Below the pieces are notes generated by a model. It was not told the DNA's origin, searched no databases, and saw only the letters and a list, made by a program, of their open reading frames with translations. Both the position numbers and the translations under genes were made by a program. Source: Spirodela intermedia (lineage: Eukaryota > Streptophyta > Magnoliopsida > Alismatales > Araceae). From it: a stretch of DNA of 64,000 nt. Location of the stretch: contig LR746277.1 of NCBI GenBank assembly GCA_902729315.2, positions 1,803,001-1,867,000 on the forward strand, given 5' to 3'. Below are positions 34,201-62,385 of this stretch, piece by piece; position 1 is the first letter of the stretch; each line of letters opens with the position of its first letter.

Positions 34201-34538
34201 CCATCCCTCTTGCATGGGCATGACGATTGAGCAAGCCAAGAAGTTGGATCAGTTCCTGTGTTCCGATTGCAGCGCCGAGGACGACTCCAAGAGATCTCAG
34301 CCCTCGTTTCCTGTCTCCCCGCCCTCAGAGCCCAAGGTAAGCACGACACCAACTCCCCCCCCCCCCAAGGCGCGGTCTGGAGGACCAAAATGGGCCGCTC
34401 ATTGCCTCGCAAAACTCCCGGTTTCTCTTCAAAGCTCTTCCCGATCCTCTAGCATTCATTTGACCTCGAGACGAGCTCTGACGATGCGAGCGTGTCCTCG
34501 ATACCCCTCAGGTCGAGCCGAAGCGTCGGAAGAGATGA
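31243..34538 (+). CDS. EBS: EBS, BAH-PHD histone-mark reader
   Basis: Nuclear chromatin reader of the EBS/SHL family. In Arabidopsis EBS represses flowering, its BAH domain binding H3K27me3 and its PHD finger binding H3K4me2/3. The exons are 31243-31315, 31528-31870, 31977-32045, 34198-34336 and 34512-34538, with GT..AG introns and closing phases, giving 651 nt and 216 residues. The BAH domain covers about 21-138 ([40 protein letters not shown]). The PHD finger covers 140-186, and all eight zinc ligands are visible: C141, C143, C156, C159, H164, C167, C183 and C186. The protein ends in a basic PKRRKR, probably a nuclear signal. MAKTKP and the KGTNK-like start favour EBS over its paralogue SHL. 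Intron 3 (2152 bp) splits the codon of W162 in the PHD aromatic cage. The frame is intact. Confidence 0.95.
32046..34197 (+). other. Long intron 3 of EBS
   Basis: This 2152-bp intron starts GTAAAC and ends GGCAG. It is T-rich, with no recognised gene or transposon. It separates the two halves of the PHD finger, which the family codes as one domain. Confidence 0.85.
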
Positions 34539-35459
34539 GCCCCGCCGAGGAGGCCGATGAGGGAGACTGGAGGAACGTGCCTTCCCGTGTGTTCATCATT
34601 GCTGTCGGCGAGAAAGAAACAGTGTACAGTTGCAGAGAACGAAGACTCTGCATGCACAGACAGGCTATTTTTTCCGAGTTCAGAAAGATGTCTTTTATTG
34701 CTGGCGATAGTGATGACGACGATGACCTGCACTCTGAGCGCAAGTGTCTGCTTTAGTTACCTTCATCCTGAACGGAGCGAATGCCAGAAACGCTGCAACA
34801 TAGATTACTCCGCGGTGGATGGCGCCTCTGCCTGGGTTGACTTAAAAATAATATTTATTCATTAAAGCCTAATTAGAAAATTGTGTTATTAGACAAGGAC
34901 TGAATTTTAAATTACATTAAGACGTAAAATACGAGGCGCGGGTACGGAAGCGTTGGGTTCCGCGATTAGGCCCCGAAATCTTCGCGTCAACTTCCGAGAC
35001 GCGAATACCGGAAATACCCTTCGGTTCGGTACATTGTCAAGCCAATGGTCTGTTATCGAGACAGGGAGGCGCACATGATGGAGGAGAAACAACGTGAAAA
35101 GGCAGGTTGCACGTCTCCATAAGACCATCCCTGCCAACTGCTCTCTTTCTCTCTCTCTCCATCTTCGCGCTGGTGGAATGATCGTGGGGGAGCGGTCGAT
35201 GACCATCCCTTTGGCTAGATAACTTTGCATCGTACAGCAGGTCGACGCCCTCGCCGTGGTGATATCGTCTGCTAGTGCTGGTCGACTACGAACCAGCAAG
35301 ATCCATCTAGCCGACAACGGGGAAGATGATCTGCCGGTGCGGTGCCACGAACGCGTATCTATCTGATTCGTATCTGCTTGTAGTTGCCGTCGTCCTCTGC
35401 CTCGTGGTTGCGACGATCTGGGGAATTGCGGTTAAGGCCAGGGGAATTGAGGGGAGGAA
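34539..35459. other. EBS 3' region and spacer to the TORTIFOLIA1-like pseudogene
   Basis: The EBS 3' untranslated region follows the TGA. An AT-rich stretch with aataatatttattcatt at about 34846 could hold the polyadenylation signal. 35100-35459 is probably the old leader and promoter of the downstream gene and includes a short CT tract near 35142-35160. A 67-codon frame at 35326 with a hydrophobic stretch has no supporting evidence as a gene. Confidence 0.4.
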
Positions 35460-38115
35460 ATGGCGATCTCCAAGAAACCAAGTTCACCAATGCATCACCA
35501 GCAGATCACGATGCTGCCAGGGACATTGAGGAAGGGAAATGGAATTAGCGGCGGCGTCGGGAAGGACTTGAAGCAGCGCGTGAACATCTGCATGAACAAG
35601 CTTGCGGACAGGGACACCGAGGCGATGGCGGCTTCGGAACTTGAGGCGATGGCTCGGGATCTCCCCGCTCATTCTCTTCCTTCTTTCCTCTCCGCTGTAT
35701 CCGACACCCGGCCATCCGATAAGACCCCTCTCCGCCGCCACAGTCTCCGCTTGCTCTCCCTTCTGTCCCGGAACCAGCCCCCACAATCTCTGTCACCTTT
35801 CCTCCCTCGCATGGTCTCCACAGTGCTCCGGCGCCTTCGTGATCCCGACTCCTCGGTCCGCTCTGCTTGCGTCAATGCCGTACGCGACATGTCGTGTTCT
35901 TCCTGCGGCGGCGGCGCATCTTCCTCCTTTAACTCCGTCTTCCTCAAGCCCCTCTCTGAAAGCCTATTCCTTTAGCTGGATCACAACGCGCAGATGGGCT
36001 TGGCTATGTGCCTCGCTGCGGCCATCGATGGGGTATCCACCGTCTCTGCAGACGGAGATCGGGGTGTTCGCAACTATGATCTGTAACAGCACCTGAAACG
36101 GTTGGTCCCACGTCTGGTCAATCTTGTTAAGAAGGACAGTTTCAAGGCCAAGGGCGATCTGCTGTCCGTGCTTGGAAGCATTGTCGCGGCAGGCGGCGCC
36201 TCTATCCCAGCAATGCTGGGGATCCTCGTTCCCTGTCTAGCGGACTCTCTTGGGAGCGACGACTGGGCCGTTCGAAAAGCTGCAGCCGAGGCCCTCACTT
36301 GTGCGGCTGCCATCCCTGATCGCCAACTCCTTTCCGGGTTCAAGACGTCATACTTTTCATCCTTCCATGCTCGCAGATTCGACAAGGTTCGGAATGGGTC
36401 CCATTCCCTTTCGGTTAGTCGTTACTTCTCATAAATATTTTTGAAGGGACTCCATGCATCGTATGCTTGAGAAGTGGAAGGAGGTTCTAGGTACCTTGGA
36501 AGATGAAGATCGCTGTGGCAAGAACACATCGCCATCACATCTACAATTCAGTTCCCTTCAGCAAGGTAGTGAACAGTGCCACTTTCATAGACTGGTTCCT
36601 ACGTCAAAACTGCTGGTAGTCCTTGAATCACGACAGATTGAATTTTGAACGTTTCTCTGTCTTTTCTCATCCCATTTTACCCCACTTTCTTTATGGCCTA
36701 TTTTCCCAGTATACGTAGGGTATCCTTTTTAAGGAACTCAGTCAACCCTGTTTTCTATTTCTTCATCGGATTCTCAAAGTTCTTTTCGAAATTTACCTTG
36801 GCACAGAATATGTGAGAGACCTTCGGTCCCAAGCAGGCTCCAGAGTGTCTAATTCTGAGAGATCTAGTCCTCTTTCAGCGAGGATGAATAGGTCCCCTGT
36901 TGGTAGATCATCTTTATTTGTTGGCACTCCTGCAAAAAGAACCCCCCCAAAAAGAACCTCAAGAAGGCCTCTGATAAGAAGATTGAAATTACCACCATCA
37001 TGGGCGAGGATGGGCAGCAGGATGAAAAGAGATGTAACGAAGTTCTAGAGGATGTGAGGACCAAACTAGAAGCGCAAATATGCGCATTTGAAAATTTTGA
37101 GGGAAGAGTAAGAGATTTTAGGGTTTCAAAAAGCAGATCTCGTGTGATTCCGGTCCAACAAGAAGGAATTCCAGGTCATACTCTTGAAAGGAATGGGGCA
37201 TTTGGAGACAGGGACGGTGATCTATCAATGATTCGAAAGCAACTAGTTCAGATTGAAACCCAACAGTCAAGCCTATTGGATCTTCTCCTGGTAACTTTTT
37301 GTTCCTGATCAAATTATCAGTTTCATTTCTTATTTTACTTATTCTGAGACCCTCTATTTGAGTAATTTGAATTTTTTAAATTAGGTTCATTAGATCTACC
37401 TCGTGAACAGGTTTAAATGGCTTACCTAGTCTGCATCAATTTGATTTCATTGATGGCTTTCTTCAACGGAAATTTTATACAGAAGTCTTTTTCTGACTAT
37501 CATTTATTGCCGCATTCCCCGGGCATCGTTTTGCCATTCTATAAGCAATTCGGAAGTATCCATTTTCTTGTTCATAGATAACTATAGATGTTCTTATTCT
37601 GGCGAATTAAAGCTTGGCTATCGAATAATGTTTCCAGTCTGACTACAAAGTCGGTTTGGTACTAGTTGAAACATCTGATCATTGATGGCTATGCACATCA
37701 TTTAGTTGACAAAAGAACCAGTGGCTACAGTAAAATCTCTCTGAGGGAGCTCACTACTATATATGACATTTTCTTTCTCCTCGCAGTACTTTGTTGCAAG
37801 ATACCAGGTGCAGAATTCTTGAGCTCAAAATTTTGGAGGAGAACTGAAGGACGATACTCTTCCATGTTTTCGGTAACTGGTGGTCTGGCAATGGTGAGAG
37901 CACGGAGCTCTGTTGAGAACACTGTGAATTCCATCAAAAGGGAGAAGTGGACATTCGGACATCAGGGTGGGCTTGTTGTCAATCCATTAGCGGAAGCTAG
38001 CCCGCCCTCAGTCCTGTGAGAATCCCAGCTGTAATTCAGATATTATGCTGAAAAGTACTGTGCACATGCCCAGTGACAGCACACCGATTTCCAGAGCTGC
38101 TGATCGGCTGAGAAG
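35460..38115 (+). pseudogene. TORTIFOLIA1/SPIRAL2-like microtubule-associated protein, decayed
   Basis: Members of this plant family bind cortical microtubules through amino-terminal HEAT repeats and control directional growth. Exon 1 (35460-36386, 309 codons) reads DLKQRVNICMNKLADRDTEA, LSAVSDTRPSDKTPLRRHSL, FLPRMVSTVLRRLRDPDSSV and DDWAVRKAAAEALTCAA, the HEAT domain. It carries in-frame stops at 35973-35975 and 36084-36086. Exon 2 (about 36447-36565) reads DSMHRMLEKWKEV. Exon 3 (about 36810-37290) reads SERSSPLSARMNRSPVGRSS, then needs a frame change at a run of seven C (36942-36948) to reach the coiled-coil motif LSMIRKQLVQIETQQSSLLD. A later exon (about 37700-38010) reads AEFLSSKFWRRTEGRYSS and GGLVVNPLAEA. 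The carboxy-terminal conserved domain of the family was not found. Several lesions make this a probable pseudogene; sequencing error could explain one but hardly all. Confidence 0.85.
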
Positions 38116-40972
38116 GTAAGATATCGTTCTTAATGAATTCATTTTTTATTTGACTCTTGTAGGCTTAAAGTCCAGGCCAGAAAAATGAAATAGCAGTTTT
38201 ATTAAAGCATAAACGCATCAGTAAGGGAATTAATGTCTTTTACTGAACCTGTGGAAAATTAAATTAATTACTAGAAACACAACCTAATACTTGATAGAAA
38301 AAAGATCCAGCATTGGGATTTTCTGAGCCGTTGACTCTGCTAAGGTCCAGGTACGATCCATAATAGATCTGACCAACTGCCCATCCTACATTTATGGAAA
38401 GGTTGGTAAGTAGGGTTCATAGGAAAGTGGATGTGATTGACTCTTTCGGGAGAAAGTAGGGGTCGTCACAGACTAGAAGGAACAAGAAGAGGGTAAGTCG
38501 TTTCTGCCATAATGGATCGTTCTCCTTCCGCTGAGATGCCCTCTTCTTTGTTTAGTTCATTCCCCGTGGCACAAAAGAATGATGATCCATTTTTGGATTT
38601 ATTTCATCTATTCTACGCCAGAACAATGGGACAGTTCAAATAAGAACACCGTCCTTTTTAATTCTTGACAATAGGTTAGGTTAGTTGAGCCCATCAAATC
38701 GAATTAATTAGAGAAAATTAAAATCTCTTTGGAAGTTTATGGAATGTTGAAAAAGACGGGTTGGGCTTAGTCAAGGTTTTTATCGGGAGTTAATGCTAGG
38801 CCCCCTCCCCTTCTTTTTCCGGATCATTTGGAAAAGGCGAAACTTTCAATTCAGAAACTTAATCTTGAAGATCTTTTAGTTTAAAAAGCAGATAATAGAG
38901 CTTGAACTAGAAAAGATATTAATTGCTGCCGACGCACACATAAATATCCTTGCTTTTGTACCAATTTTTTTGTTCTGAACCGAAATTATACTATTATCCA
39001 CTGCGAAAAGAAAGTCAATATGGGAGTTTCCGTGGAAATCCATCGGAGGAATACTTCGACTAAGTAGTACTATTTGTTCTTTTATTCCTATTTTGGCTTT
39101 CTGAATTACCCCCAGAAGTACATAATTGGGATGAGCACGCTGCCACTGCATTGTTTCTGTTTCTCTCTGTCCATCATCAAGGGACATGATAAGTTTGCAC
39201 ATATAACCTGAATTCGATTTCTTCATCTGATCCTTTAATTTTTGAATTCATATTATATCCTTCTATTGAACTATGGCTATAAAACCTGAAGATTCCCTCA
39301 AATTATTCGTGTGATTAAATCCTGGTGTTATGGGCATTCTCTAATTTCCATCATGGGTAAATGACATGCGGGGACCAAGTAGAAAGCATTGAATGTAAGA
39401 AAACTGGGGCATTTATGTCTTAACACTAGTTGATAGATCTTTCATCCCGTTGAAATCACTCTCCTATTCATTGACGTACATACCAAACTCCTTTGTTGTT
39501 ATTGTCAGATGATTCTAATTGACCTCGTGTTCTCAATCTGGTTGTCTTCAATGACCCGTCAGGTGGTCCTTGTATGTGAGTTGAACGCAGGCTCTATGCT
39601 GCAATATGTATTTTGAATTATATATGGCAAATGAAACCAGCCCTCAGATATTTTGAGTGCTATTGCCGGGTGAGGGAATGTCACGGAGTTAGAAGCCCTT
39701 CAGAGCCAGAGAAGAGCGGACTGCATGTAGATTCTGTATTTTATCGTCTTTCTTGATTCTTTCTTTGTAGAGACGGATAGAAGCAGCGGCGAACGCGTTA
39801 ATGAGATATTGTTGTTTGAGAGAACTGGAGATGCGTCTACAGCGGTTTTGTGAACAGTCTGATCAAATCAGGTAGAGACCCCCCATCCTCTCCCCTCCCT
39901 CCAAAACCAAAAAGAAAAGAAAAAAAAAAAGAAGGAAGGGGGAGGCTCCCCATCATTCTATCGCTGACCATTCTTTGTTGACTTTGTGATGTAGATCGAG
40001 TGGGCCACCTTTCCCTATCCCATTTAGAAATCATCCTCCTCCCCCAAAAAGGTGTCGATAGCAGTGAGACCTTTCCCTCGAACTTCGGCAACAATACCTT
40101 CCAAAGATCATTTGCTTCTCAGAGATGTCCGCCCTGAAAGTGACGCTTCCTGTGTCACTTTTTGTGGGGCACTGCAGCAGAGAATGGGGAAATTCGAGGC
40201 CGTCAAACTCGGGATCGCGTGTAGATTCGAGGTCGCCTATATGTTACTAAATATATTGGCGGCATTGGAGGAGAAGCTGCTCTATGACCTCCACAGGATG
40301 CAGGTGTGTGTAATGTTGAAAGACAGGATGCGATTTCGGTGTTTAAAGTCATCAGAAACGAAAATATGATACGACATTATTTGACCGGGTTCAAGTTTCG
40401 ATCGATATTTGCGGAGTTGACCGTCCATCCTTCTCCACAGCGATGATTTGAAGTGGCCCATAATTGATTGAGCGCCCAGGAATAACTCACGCCTTAGTGT
40501 GCTTCACAAGCACTGACAGCATCTCCAACTTCAAGGGAGGACAACATTCTCAGTCAACAAGAATCACGAATCAACCCCGAGTGCAGTGCGAATCAATACA
40601 AAAAGGGCAAAGAACCCACAGTGATAAAAAAAAATGTTACTACTCACGCTAGGCGGGAAGAGGGGCCTAGTGGCACCCGGCATATTCCAAGCGTGAAATA
40701 TGGACAAGCTGAGAGGAAAAGAATTAGATACACATACGCCAACTGAGTTCTATGAGGTAGGAATCGAATCGGATGTACACACCACCGCGCGTGTCTCCTT
40801 TTGCTTCTACCACACGTCTACCTGGGAAAAATCCAAGACCGCAGGAAAAGGGGGGGAGGGGAGGGTGGCTCCCAGAAAGTTTGTCTCGTCCCATCCGGTC
40901 AACCAACGAATATCATTGGCTTCCGTCCGAGGGGAATCGGAATCCATGGAGCGGGCGCACCGGCCGGGACTT
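38116..40972. other. Spacer between convergent TORTIFOLIA1-like pseudogene and DRP2
   Basis: No gene is recognised. A minus-strand frame of 116 codons at 38876-39226 looks protein-like but matches nothing I know. 39771-39873 encodes a helical Arg/Glu/Leu-rich stretch on the plus strand that I cannot assign. 39830-39950 has poly-C and poly-A runs. The DRP2 3' untranslated region should lie just below 40973. Confidence 0.4.
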
Positions 40973-58208
<17,236 letters not shown>

Positions 58209-58850
58209 CGCGAAGCCCGTTCCACTCACAACACCGATACGAGCACCGATCCCCCGTCACCGTGAGATCTACACCTCGAGATCACGGGATAGATCCGTCC
58301 CGCGGGCCCCTCTCCCTCCTCTCCCCGCCGACAACGGATCCCTCTCCTTGCTCCCGCAGGAAGAAGACCCTTCACACAGAGCCCAAGTACCGGATCTGGA
58401 ATCTGCTGATCATAATTGACCGGCAGAACAAGCAAGCACAGTGCAGATCGGAGGCTCTGGCACAGGTCCTGTGCTCCGGTCTCACAACGTCCCCGCTCCC
58501 TTGAATTACGGAGGAAAAGCCCGGTCCGCGGAGGGAGACGGGGAACGGGCGGCAGGGGAAAAACCAGAGATGTGGGGAGGAAAGAGGGAACGAAATGGTA
58601 AGAGAGACACGAGAACGAAGGGGAGAGGAAGGGAGAGGGGGAGCTTTTAAATTTCGGTGCGCCGGGGTGCGGTGCGAAGGTCGGAGAAGTGCTGGGGCGG
58701 GCGCGACAGTAGGCTCGTGTTATCGCTGCCCTGTCAACATCAACTACTGCGGTGCACGGGATGTTCACGAACCCGCGTGTCCGCAGACCTGAACTCGACT
58801 GCGTTTCGATGTGAATGGAAAGCCTGCGCTTGCCTCCGTGTGGGCCCGTG
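58209..58850 (-). promoter_or_regulatory. DRP2 leader and promoter region
   Basis: GC-rich sequence upstream of the ATG. On the minus strand ATTTAAAAG at 58644-58653 is a possible TATA box about 440 bp before the start codon, which would give a leader of about 400 bp. CT-rich tracts (58310-58330 on the plus strand appear as 'ctccctcctctcccc') lie in the presumed leader. Exact transcription start is unknown. Confidence 0.4.
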
Positions 58851-61800
58851 AAAAACCCCGCTCCTGGTCTGTCCGCATTCTACGACCAATATGGGCCTCC
58901 AATATGTCTGGCTCGTCAAAAGAAGCCCATTCTTCCATTGATCTAAATAGTACCTATGTGATTTCAAAATTATCCATGTTCATGTAAATTAATTAAATGT
59001 ATTTATAAATAAAATAATCTCGTCAAGCTCTTCTTAATTAGAAAATATCAAAAATTATCAACGCAATTTGAAAATTGATTAATGTAGATGCATGGTGATG
59101 ATAGTTTGAGGCACGTTATTATCATATAAAGCCATCATACAGCACATCAAAAGTTCATCTATTTCATAGACCATGGGCTTATTTTTTCTCACTAAACTAT
59201 CCTACAGTCTGTAAATTTATTAACATATTTATTCATGAATATTGTTAAGGAGATGATGCAAGGGTGGAAGGCCTTGAATGCCACCAGATTTATGTTGATA
59301 TTTTGTCATAAATAATAAATTACTTGAACCAATAAAAAAGAGAGAGATTCTAGCTAAAATGATAATAGGAATCATCATCAAATTATTTCATGCCAATAAT
59401 TAGCTAGAATTGAGAATTTGTCAAATGTCGAGTAAGTCAAAATTTCTTGTTGGATCCATCTTAAAAGCATTCTCTTACCCAAAGGCTTAATTTTAACCTA
59501 TTTTTCGATAGGATTAGGTTCCTTGTTTTTGGCCAAGGATTGTTGATTCCTATACAAAGAAGTCAACTCTAATATCATTTGTTGGAGTTGATTTGATAGT
59601 ACAATACTCCAAGTGGAGGGTGAAATTATTCTTTTCTATTTTTATTTATTTATTAACCCTTAGATAAGAATAATGAATACTCAAACACTCACAACTTATA
59701 ATCAACTAATCAATTTAACTTACTACCCTCTCTAATGACTAAGTCCTTAGATTCTACTATGTTATATACACACATTGAATTAATGGCTTCAATAAGTCCC
59801 AATGAATATGCAAGCCTCAAAAACTTTGTATTGGATACCATAGCTTTAGAGACCAATTATTGAATATGTAGAAATCAATGAGTCTATGTGTTAGATCTTA
59901 TGGCTCTAAAGGCCAACAACTAAAAATGCGGGCTTCAGTGTTGATGAGTTGAATTTTGTAGTTTCAATAAACCTAATAATAAAATCCTAAAAATTCAGCT
60001 TGTAGCTTCACTTCAAATCCTTTCACTTAATTGATGAAGCATTTTATGTATGATAGAGTCTGATAAAAGCTTAAGCACAACTAGTTTTCCTTCTTTTTTC
60101 ACACTCAAGGGCTTACTTCTTAGGATTGAAACCTTGGAGAAAGATAATAAATGTGAAGGCACTGTCTTTCAATTTCTCCTATTTTACTCAAACACTATTG
60201 TGGGCTGATATGTCCCTTTTATATGCAACCTATTGAGCCATCCAATGTCATTTGCAACAGCTAAATAAATGTTCACTTTAGGTCACATTCATGTCTGAAA
60301 TTCAAACTTGATATGTACTTATTGATATTGTAAAAATGATAACAATTAAAATCTTTAAATTTGATGCATCATTTATTGCATTGTGTTCCTCTTCAAATTA
60401 TACTTTGAAAAGAGCCTATATGCCTATACATGTTGTGTACATATATTAAAAAATATTTTAATCATGTAAAGTATGATTGTGAATAATCTTGCCACCAAAA
60501 GAATTGCTCTTTGTTTAATTATTTAATTCAATAAATACTGATTTACAATTAATGAGTAACATAAGTTTATCATCTAAACATTACTGTATTACCCTTTATC
60601 ACCGTCACAGCATTTTTGAACAACACTCAAAGAATGAGAAATGCCCAAAATTGGTGACTCAAGTGGGCTTGAAACCATAAAATGTGGACTACATGAAGGA
60701 CCAAATAGATTTTAAGCCAAAAAAATCTTGAATAAGGCATTAGATTCTCAACCATAGTAATTTTCTTGATATTAATTACTTTCTATTTTTTTCTTAACTT
60801 TGATTACCTAAGAGAGTCACAACTGATATCTAGACTATTTAAAGGCTACCATATTGTAACTCCAAGGTATCAGTATTACTTGAATTTAAGTTTTGAACCT
60901 CATCTTTAATATATTACAATTCATTTGACTTTTACATATCTTAATTTCTTCGATCAAACCTTCTAAAATCACTTTTACAATAATCATTGAGCATAAGTTT
61001 ATTTTCGCCTAAATCGTTATTCTAGTGAGTATTAACATCTGTTTGATGTCAGCATCAGAAATTTCCTTTTTTTCTAATTTTAATTTTTTTTCTTATGATC
61101 ATTTAGTCTAAAAGTTATATTCTTTGAGAAAAAAATTAAAATTTTACTAGATATTATCATGCATCCTTATGATCAATAATACAATTTTCTTTCTCTTCAT
61201 GATATTTTTTTTACTCTTTAATTCTACTTATGGATTCAAGGACCTTGAAAAATAAATCATTGAGGATTGAGGAATTGTGCCTTGTCGATTGAAGGCTCAA
61301 ATTTTATTCTTTTATAACTTTAAATATTTCATGTTATCTAAGTAAGAGTTTGCATCCCATATTCATCATTGTGAAGATGATGTGTGTTGGATTTAATAGT
61401 AAGGTGTGACTATAAAGGAATAAATTGGTCAATTCTTATTTTCTAGTAGAATACTAGTAGAGAAAACACAAGATTTATGGTGGTTGGGTTTTCATTAACT
61501 CTATTCACACTTCAACCTCCTATTAGATTTTATGCCTCCATCATACTTACAATTTCTTCTAGAAACTATATTCTAGATTCATAATTATAGGAGGCCAACA
61601 CTCAAGAGTTTCTTTTAAAAACTCTCTTTTAGACTTAGGACTCAAAGAGGTTAGAACTCTGAGTTTCTCCTCACAAAACTCTTCTAGATTTTTCTCTAGA
61701 TTAGCCTTAGGTTCCTACATGTTAAATACATAAAATGGGACATGTTACCATTAAATCCATAAGCTTCTTAAGGTCACATATCTCATAGAGTGGAGATTGT

Positions 61801-62269
61801 GGAAGCTTTTGATTGGTGGAGGCTTTTGGCTAGTTATGGTGAGAGACTATCTTTCTTTATCAGCTCAATTTTGTGTGTTTCTCATGTTGGCTCCTAGGAT
61901 CATCATCTCCTTCATACCTCTGACCTTGGTCATTTTGTTAACTGAATCTATCACACCTAATGGGTGGTCCAACAAGATCTACTACATTTCAAACTGTTGG
62001 CAAAATAACCATTTCATATATTTAGAAATATCACAAGTACATCTAAGGAGGAAGAACCTAAGAACTTTCAAATGGTAATTTTTATGGTCATTTGGATATA
62101 AAAGAATTTTTACGTTGGTTGACCATGATTGAATTTTTTTACTATATGAACATTCAATAAATGAAAGTTTATTACAACCAAGTTGAAGGGTGGAGTATTG
62201 AAATGCTACATACAACTCCACTAGACACTTTCTAGATCAAGGAAAGAACTTATTTGTATATGATTTAAA
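58851..62269. other. AT-rich intergenic region, no recognised gene
   Basis: Long AT-rich DNA with only short open frames. 61480-61720 has repeated 'cttctagaaactatattctaga' and 'aagagtttcttttaaaaactctc' type near-palindromic words that could belong to a decayed transposon. Nothing could be assigned. Confidence 0.45.
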
Positions 62270-62385
62270 ATGAATAAATTAGTAAAACCTTACTTTCTTC
62301 CACCTAAGTATAAGCATATTTTGTAGAAACATTATCCAAATTGCAAACATAGTATCACAAATATGGAAGAATATGCATAAGTTTA
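62270..62385 (+). pseudogene. Decayed Ty3/gypsy gag remnant
   Basis: The frame from the ATG at 62270 reads NKLVKPYFLPPKYKHIL, a stop, KHYPNCKHSITNMEEYA, parallel to the FLPPDYEQILYQQYQNC and SVADYAE blocks of gag fragment B in the array. The match is short and broken by stops, so this is an old relative and not a recent copy. Confidence 0.5.

Noticed and set aside
34157-34756. 199-codon frame over the end of EBS
   Set aside because: It reads through EBS intron 4; splicing at 34336/34512 gives the family's usual PKRRKR ending.
35326-35529. 67-codon frame with a hydrophobic stretch before the TORTIFOLIA1-like gene
   Set aside because: It overlaps the start of exon 1 in another frame and has no independent support.
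39771-39873. Helical Arg/Glu/Leu-rich stretch as the missing last exon of the TORTIFOLIA1-like gene
   Set aside because: It does not resemble the conserved carboxy-terminal domain of that family.
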